From NCBI GenBank assembly GCA_021414065.1, contig JAIOPE010000005.1, positions 1-36,280 of the forward strand: 36,280 bases of DNA, read 5' to 3'. The stretch comes from Planctomycetota bacterium. Lineage in GTDB: Bacteria > Planctomycetota > JAJSAM01 > JAJVHW01. Of this stretch, positions 32,428 to 36,280 are shown piece after piece. The position numbers were made by a program, and so were the translations under genes. The notes beneath the pieces were generated by a model, which saw nothing but the letters and a program-made list of their open reading frames with translations, did not search any database and had not been told where the DNA came from. The number at the start of each line of letters is the position of its first letter. The stretch's first letter is position 1.

Positions 32428-33201
32428 TCAGCGCTTCCGCTCGACGGCGAACAACTCGTCCGCGAGTTCCGGGTTGTGTTCGACGGTCGAGAACGCGATC
32501 TCCGTGCGCGTCCCCGCGCGTTCGGCGAGCGCGACGCGGACGAGACGGATCGGGTCGGCCGCGAACTCTACGTCCACGGCCGAGATCACCTTGCGGATGC
32601 GTTCGTCGGTGGGCGTCGCGCGAATCGCCATCGGCGCCTCGCTGACGAGCGCGATCTCGTACGACGTCGCGGCCTTCGCGAAGTCGCCGGTCGTCCACAG
32701 GAACACCTGCTGCACCGTCGCGGCCGCGACCGGGTCCGTCGCGAGGTCGAACGCCGTCTCGACTACGTCGCCCTTGCGCGAGGTGCGCGTCCGCAGGCAC
32801 TTCGCGCCGTTCACGACGAGCGCCGTGCGGATCGGCTCGGTCGTCTCCCAGCGGAAGCGGTCCGGGACGCGGAACGCCAGCGTCCCGCGCGTGACGACGT
32901 CGCCGCCGAACACCTCGAGCCGCTTCGTCTGCGTGAACGCGGCGCGCACCGACTTCACCTTCGAGAGCGCCTCCGAGAGCTTCGCGAGCAGCGCGTCGAG
33001 GTGCTTCGTGCGGTCGGCCGGCGTCATCGCCTCGACGGCCTTCGCATCGGCCGCGGCCGGAACCGTGGACGGCGCCGCGGGGCCTGCGGCCGCGGGCGGC
33101 GCGTCGTCGGCCGAAGCGGGCGTGCCGTGGACGGCCGCGGCCCACAGCGCCGCGGCGCAGACCACGGACGCCGTCGCCACGCTGCGCTGAGCGCCGGTCA
33201 C
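32428..33201 (-). CDS. LolA-like periplasmic lipid/lipoprotein carrier
   Basis: 257 residues from GTG at 33201 (GTGA overlap with the previous gene). Signal peptide about 1-37 (VATASVVCAAALWAAAVHG, then ASADD), an Ala/Pro-rich linker to about 62, then the LolA-like open beta barrel: FTQTKRLEVFGGDVVTRGTLAF split over two strands (FTQTKRLEVF and TRGTLAF), RFRWETTEP (about 120) and later strands. Compared with LolA this variant has the family-typical FxWxxxxP pattern. It sits directly before the MMPL exporter, as in aryl polyene clusters, and probably ferries the exported lipid through the periplasm rather than lipoproteins in general. Confidence 0.9.
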   Translation of the reverse strand: MTGAQRSVATASVVCAAALWAAAVHGTPASADDAPPAAAGPAAPSTVPAAADAKAVEAMTPADRTKHLDALLAKLSEALSKVKSVRAAFTQTKRLEVFGGDVVTRGTLAFRVPDRFRWETTEPIRTALVVNGAKCLRTRTSRKGDVVETAFDLATDPVAAATVQQVFLWTTGDFAKAATSYEIALVSEAPMAIRATPTDERIRKVISAVDVEFAADPIRLVRVALAERAGTRTEIAFSTVEHNPELADELFAVERKR

Positions 33202-34424
33202 GCCGGGGCGAACACGAGACACGTGTGGAGCCCTCCGAGTGCGAAGCTGTTCTTGACGACGACGCCCGCCGCGAGGTCGCGCGCCTCCATCACGTGGTCC
33301 GCGCCGCGGCAGTCGGCCGCGACCTCCGTCAGGTTGAGCGTGGGATGCACGAACCGCTCCCGCAGGAGCAACGCGCAGACGATGCTCTCGATCGCGCCGG
33401 CGGCCGCCATCGTGTGTCCGAGGTGCCCCTTCGTGCTCGAGACCGGCACGCGCGGGCCGAGCACCTCCGCCACGGCCGCGGACTCCGCGGCGTCGCCCGC
33501 GATCGTCCCCGTGGCATGGGCGTTGACCCACGCCACGTCGCCGGGTGCGGCGGACGCGTCGCGCAGCGCCGAACGCATGCATCGGGCGATCGTCTCAGCG
33601 TCGGGTGTCGTCGCGGCGGTGCCGGACGACATGGTGGAGAAGCCCCGCACTTCCGCGTAGACGTTCGCGCCGCGGGCCGCCGCGCGCTCCCAGCTCTCGA
33701 GGACGACGAACCCCGCGCCCTCGGCGCAGACGATCCCGTCGCGGGCGGCGTCGAACGGCCGCGGCGTCTCGTGCGGGCGGTCGTTGTAGCGCGTGGACGC
33801 GGCCTGCAGCGCGTCGAACGTCGCGGCGGTGCTCGCGTGGCTCTCGTCGGCGCCGCCGGCGAGCACGACCTCCGCGCGGCCGGCGCTGATCGCCTCGTAG
33901 CCGAGACCGATGCACATGCTCCCCGTGGCGCACGCGGCCGACGGCGCCATGAGACGGCCGCGGAACTTCAGGTGGAGCGCGCACGACGTGGCCGCGGTGT
34001 GGGCCATCGAGCGCAGCGCGCCGGCGGTCTCGGAACCGAGCACGGTCTTCGACGTCTGGAGCCGCACGAGCATCGCCTCGATGTCCGCGAGCGCGCCGAG
34101 CGTCGAGCCGACGCAGAGCCACGCGTCGTCCCCCGTGACTTGATCGGCGGTGAGCCCGGCGTCGCGGATCGCGTCGTCGAGCGCACCGATCGCGAGGGCG
34201 CCGACGCGCCCCGTGATCCGTCGCACCGGCCGCGTGAGGGCGGCGCCGTCGCCGAGCTCGGCCAGGCCCGCGACGCGCGTGCGTAGGTCCGAGACCCAGT
34301 CCCACTGCGGCGCGCGCCGAATGCCGGAGCGGCCCGTGCGCAGTGCGTCGAGGATCGCCGCCGACGTGTTGCCGAGCGGGCTCCGCTGACCGACGCCGGT
34401 GATGACGACGCGGCGCGGCGTCAC
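33198..34424 (-). CDS. Beta-ketoacyl-ACP synthase, FabF type (KS I of the operon, ApeR-like position)
   Basis: 408 residues from GTG at 34424, overlapping the reductase stop by GTGA. The most FabF-like of the three ketosynthases: [15 protein letters not shown] at the N-terminus, Cys165 in [10 protein letters not shown], His303 in NAHATGT (Ala replacing the first Gly of HGTGT), His337 in [13 protein letters not shown], and [15 protein letters not shown] at the end (GLH for GTN/GFN). Order dehydratase-reductase-KS mirrors apeP-apeQ-apeR of the E. coli aryl polyene cluster. Confidence 0.93.
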   Translation of the reverse strand: MTPRRVVITGVGQRSPLGNTSAAILDALRTGRSGIRRAPQWDWVSDLRTRVAGLAELGDGAALTRPVRRITGRVGALAIGALDDAIRDAGLTADQVTGDDAWLCVGSTLGALADIEAMLVRLQTSKTVLGSETAGALRSMAHTAATSCALHLKFRGRLMAPSAACATGSMCIGLGYEAISAGRAEVVLAGGADESHASTAATFDALQAASTRYNDRPHETPRPFDAARDGIVCAEGAGFVVLESWERAAARGANVYAEVRGFSTMSSGTAATTPDAETIARCMRSALRDASAAPGDVAWVNAHATGTIAGDAAESAAVAEVLGPRVPVSSTKGHLGHTMAAAGAIESIVCALLLRERFVHPTLNLTEVAADCRGADHVMEARDLAAGVVVKNSFALGGLHTCLVFAPA

Positions 34425-35143
34425 TCGAGTCCTCCGTCCACGCCGATCACCTGGCCGGTCACGTACCGGGCGCCGGGCGACACGAGGAATCGCACGACCT
34501 CCGCGACCTCGTCGGGCGTGCCCGCGCGGCCAAGCGGCACCGCCGGGATCACCGCGCGCTCCACCTCCGGCGCGAGCATGTCCGTGCGGACGATCCCCGG
34601 CGCGACGACGTTCACGGTGATGCCGTAGCGGCCGAGTTCGCGGGCGAGACTCTTCGTGGCGCCCGCGAGTCCCGCCTTCGCGGCGGCGTAGTTCACCTGC
34701 CCGACGCGGCCCGAGCGCCCCGTGACGGACGAGATGCTGACGATCCGGCCGGCGCGCGCGCCGATCATCCCCCGCACGACGCGGCTCGTCATCTCGAAGA
34801 ACCCGCCGAGCGTGGTGTCCACGACGCCGTCCCAATCGGAGCGCGACATGAGCGCGAACAGCCGGTCGCGCGTCGCGCCGGCGTTGTTGACGAGGACGGA
34901 GACGGGCCCCGTCGCGGCGAGCGCCGGTTCGAGCTCCGCTGCGCACGCGGCCGGGTCGGCGACGTCGAATCCGGCCGTGCGGCAGGTGCGTCCGAGCGCG
35001 CGGATTTCGGCGGCGACCGCCTCGGCGAGGTCGGCACGCGTGCGGTACGTGAGGAGGATGTCGTAGCCGTCGGCGGCGAGGCCGAGCGCGATCGCACGGC
35101 CGATCCCGCGGCTCCCGCCGGTCACGAGCGCCACGGGCGACAT
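34421..35143 (-). CDS. fabG: 3-ketoacyl-ACP reductase (FabG-like, ApeQ-like position)
   Basis: 240 residues from ATG at 35143, overlapping the dehydratase stop by one base. Classical [11 protein letters not shown] (8-15), NNAG (86-89), catalytic Ser139, Tyr152 and Lys156 (YAAAK), and the C-terminal [10 protein letters not shown]. Reduces 3-ketoacyl-ACP with NADPH. It is the only ketoreductase in the operon, so it must serve all three ketosynthases. Confidence 0.95.
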   Translation of the reverse strand: MSPVALVTGGSRGIGRAIALGLAADGYDILLTYRTRADLAEAVAAEIRALGRTCRTAGFDVADPAACAAELEPALAATGPVSVLVNNAGATRDRLFALMSRSDWDGVVDTTLGGFFEMTSRVVRGMIGARAGRIVSISSVTGRSGRVGQVNYAAAKAGLAGATKSLARELGRYGITVNVVAPGIVRTDMLAPEVERAVIPAVPLGRAGTPDEVAEVVRFLVSPGARYVTGQVIGVDGGLE

Positions 35144-35589
35144 CAGACGGCTCCCCCGTCCGCGTCGGGCGGCGAGACGAGCGACAGTTCCCCGGCGGCG
35201 ACCTCGGTGCCGTCGTCGCGGCGGACGACGCAGGACGACCGAACGACCCCGCCCATCCGGAACCGGATCTCGACGCGGCAGCGCAGGCGCTCCCCCGCCA
35301 CGACGTCGCCGGAGATCCGGAATCCGTCGATCCCGCCGAGGTAGCCGGGGGCCGCCGGGAGTCCGCGTTCCCAGCGCGCGAGGCCCGCGAGCGACGCCGC
35401 GGTCTGGGCGGCGAGCTCGACGAGCGCCGACCGGCGGACGAGGCCGCCGTCGATCCACGGGCCGTCGGCCGGGGTGGTCCAGGTCGCGTCCATCGCCGCA
35501 GGCCCGGCGCGCCCCACGGCGTCGAGGAATCGCATCGGCGGCCGGTGCGGGAGGATCGCCTCCAACGGGAACTCCACGCGCGCGTCCAT
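35143..35589 (-). CDS. ApeP-like hotdog 3-hydroxyacyl-ACP dehydratase
   Basis: 148 residues from ATG at 35589. Single hotdog fold with the signature [14 protein letters not shown] (12-25), central helix [14 protein letters not shown] (about 74-87), then strands GFRISGDVV and RCRVEIRF. It resembles ApeP-type dehydratases, which remove water from 3-hydroxyacyl-ACP to form the polyene double bonds; the FabZ catalytic HFP loop is replaced here by WIDGGLVRR, as expected for the divergent ApeP-like branch or for a non-catalytic partner. First gene of the 11-gene minus-strand unit. Only 34 bases separate its start from that of the divergent lipoprotein gene. Confidence 0.85.
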   Translation of the reverse strand: MDARVEFPLEAILPHRPPMRFLDAVGRAGPAAMDATWTTPADGPWIDGGLVRRSALVELAAQTAASLAGLARWERGLPAAPGYLGGIDGFRISGDVVAGERLRCRVEIRFRMGGVVRSSCVVRRDDGTEVAAGELSLVSPPDADGGAV

Positions 35590-35599
35590 CGCGGGTGAT

Positions 35600-35607
35600 C
35601 CTATAGG
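35600..35607. promoter_or_regulatory. Palindromic CCTATAGG in a 34-base divergent spacer
   Basis: The spacer between two divergent start codons (35590-35623) contains the palindrome CCTATAGG at 35600-35607, which offers a TATAGG -10-like element in both directions. Leaders would be only about five to ten bases long. The -35 regions would fall inside the opposite genes. Suggestive, not proven. Confidence 0.3.
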
Positions 35608-35623
35608 TCGCCGCGGAGGAAGA

Positions 35624-36280
35624 ATGCCGAAGTCCGGGCCCATCGCGGCCGCCCTGCTGTCGCTCTGCGCGGGCCTCACGGCCTGCGCTTCCGCCGTCGA
35701 ACTCGGCGGCGCGTCGCCCGCGCCGGAGTCGATGCTACGCGCCCCGTTGCGCGGCCGCCTCGTCGCACAGGCGGTCCTCTCCGACGCGCGCGGCGCGCTC
35801 GAGGCGACGGCCCACGTCGCGCTGTCCGACACGGCGGTTCGCGTCCACCTCGGCACCTCGTCCGGCCTGACGATCTTCGACATCGAGGTGCGGGGCGCCG
35901 AGACGGCGGTGCGCAGCGAGAGCGAGTTCGGCCGGATGCCGGGACTGCGCGAGCGCGTCGCGTCGGATCTGCGTCGGCTCTTCGGCGACCGGAGCGCGTT
36001 CGGCGCGGACGCCGCGTCGGCGGTGGTTCGGGACGTCGTCGGTCCGGCCGCGGCGCCGCGGCGCGTGGCGCTGCGCCTCGCCGACGGGAGCTGGGCGGTC
36101 GCCGACGCCGACGAGCTCGCCGCCCGCGCAACGTCGCTCCGCGTCACGCTGCTCGGCGCAGATCTCCGCGAGGAGGCCGCGGTGACGTACGACGACATCT
36201 CGGACGACGGCTTCCCCCGTTCGCTTCGGCTCGACGACCTCGCCGACGGGCACCGCATCGAACTCGACGTCGTGCAGGTC
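35624..36280 (+). CDS. Lipoprotein of the aryl polyene cluster type (DUF3261-like?), partial at right edge
   Basis: From ATG at 35624 (GGAGGA just upstream) the frame stays open to the window end, giving 219 residues without a stop. A lipoprotein signal is clear: hydrophobic [11 protein letters not shown] and lipobox LTAC at residues 18-21. The mature part is a beta-rich domain ([64 protein letters not shown]). Aryl polyene clusters commonly encode a DUF3261 lipoprotein thought to act in outer-membrane delivery; the pattern and position fit, but I cannot confirm the family. The opposite strand in the same place gives only a Ser/Arg/Ala-rich shadow. Confidence 0.75.
   Translation, partial: MPKSGPIAAALLSLCAGLTACASAVELGGASPAPESMLRAPLRGRLVAQAVLSDARGALEATAHVALSDTAVRVHLGTSSGLTIFDIEVRGAETAVRSESEFGRMPGLRERVASDLRRLFGDRSAFGADAASAVVRDVVGPAAAPRRVALRLADGSWAVADADELAARATSLRVTLLGADLREEAAVTYDDISDDGFPRSLRLDDLADGHRIELDVVQV

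Larger units (their letters stand above)
22397..35589 (-). other. Eleven-gene core operon of an aryl-polyene-like biosynthetic cluster
   Basis: From the hotdog dehydratase to the broken PlsC-type gene, eleven consecutive minus-strand genes (plus the pseudogene as the last one of twelve reading units) overlap by GTGA, ATGA or TGATG, or are separated by at most seven bases. No terminator-like hairpin is seen between them. This spacing implies one transcript and coupled translation. Gene content (KS, KR, DH, chain-length factor, LolA, MMPL, acyltransferase, glycosyltransferase) matches the aryl polyene class. The halogenase, CrtI-like, ACP, C45 and radical SAM genes flank it on the left. Confidence 0.8.

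Noticed and set aside
29957..33190. Plus-strand open frame of about 1080 codons
   Set aside because: Shadow of the MMPL exporter and LolA-like gene; composition is Arg/Glu/Asp-rich without any domain.
1..36280. tRNA or rRNA genes, CRISPR arrays, prophage or IS transposase
   Set aside because: No cloverleaf-like segment, regularly spaced repeat array, transposase or integrase motif was recognised. Short tandem repeats at 10682-10715 are too few and too short for CRISPR.

Overview
This is a roughly 70% GC bacterial window with dense coding, many GTG starts and many 1-4 base gene overlaps. The mix of a secreted cysteine-rich HEAT-repeat protein, an EboE-like protein, a DUF885 peptidase, a very large secreted beta-rich protein and an aryl-polyene-type cluster would fit a high-GC member of the Planctomycetota or a similar Gram-negative-type lineage. 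The LolA-like carrier, MMPL exporter, lipid-A-type acyltransferase and lipoproteins imply an outer membrane. The phylum is an inference; there is no rRNA gene here to settle it.

Left part (1-15.3 kb): mostly housekeeping and accessory genes. A secreted, Cys-rich, HEAT-repeat protein with a peptidase-like middle runs off the left edge on the minus strand and is divergent from an orphan eboE-like gene. After a nested inverted-repeat (REP-like) element comes a minus-strand run: a LysE-type transporter, a DUF885 metallopeptidase (ATGA-coupled to it) and a membrane-anchored metallophosphoesterase. Next are an 1115-residue secreted protein with three TTGACGCAAC direct repeats upstream, uppP, and, divergently, thrS coupled by ATGA to an SDR-type threonine dehydrogenase. 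A small lipoprotein follows.

Right part (15.3-36.3 kb): a biosynthetic gene cluster of the aryl polyene / type II fatty-acid-like class. Its core is one minus-strand unit of 11 genes, from 35589 down to 22397, nearly all overlapping by 1-4 bases. In order it encodes an ApeP-like hotdog dehydratase, a FabG-like ketoreductase, a ketosynthase (KS), a LolA-like carrier, an MMPL exporter, a second KS, a half-length degenerate KS-like protein, a third KS, a chain-length-factor-like KS homologue without the active cysteine, a polysaccharide deacetylase-LpxL-type acyltransferase fusion, a GT2-DUF2062 glycosyltransferase, and a PlsC-type acyltransferase broken by a frame-disrupting deletion. Facing it are an ACP and a membrane-anchored C45 (Ntn-hydrolase) acyltransferase coupled by GTGA. 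Further left, on the minus strand, are a flavin-dependent halogenase-like enzyme, a CrtI/retinol-saturase-like oxidoreductase, a second ACP and a B12-type radical SAM protein. At the right edge a lipoprotein gene starts divergently from the core operon and runs out of the window.

Working model (inference): the KS/KR/DH set builds a polyene acyl chain on the ACPs; the halogenase and the CrtI-like enzyme tailor it; the acyltransferases, glycosyltransferase and C45 enzyme attach it to a glycolipid or amine head group; and the LolA/MMPL/lipoprotein set moves it to the outer membrane. No aryl starter-forming genes (ammonia lyase, aryl-CoA/ACP ligase) are visible; they may lie to the right. The most distinctive elements are the halogenase in an aryl-polyene-like context, the deacetylase-acyltransferase fusion, the set of degenerate ketosynthases and the broken acyltransferase.
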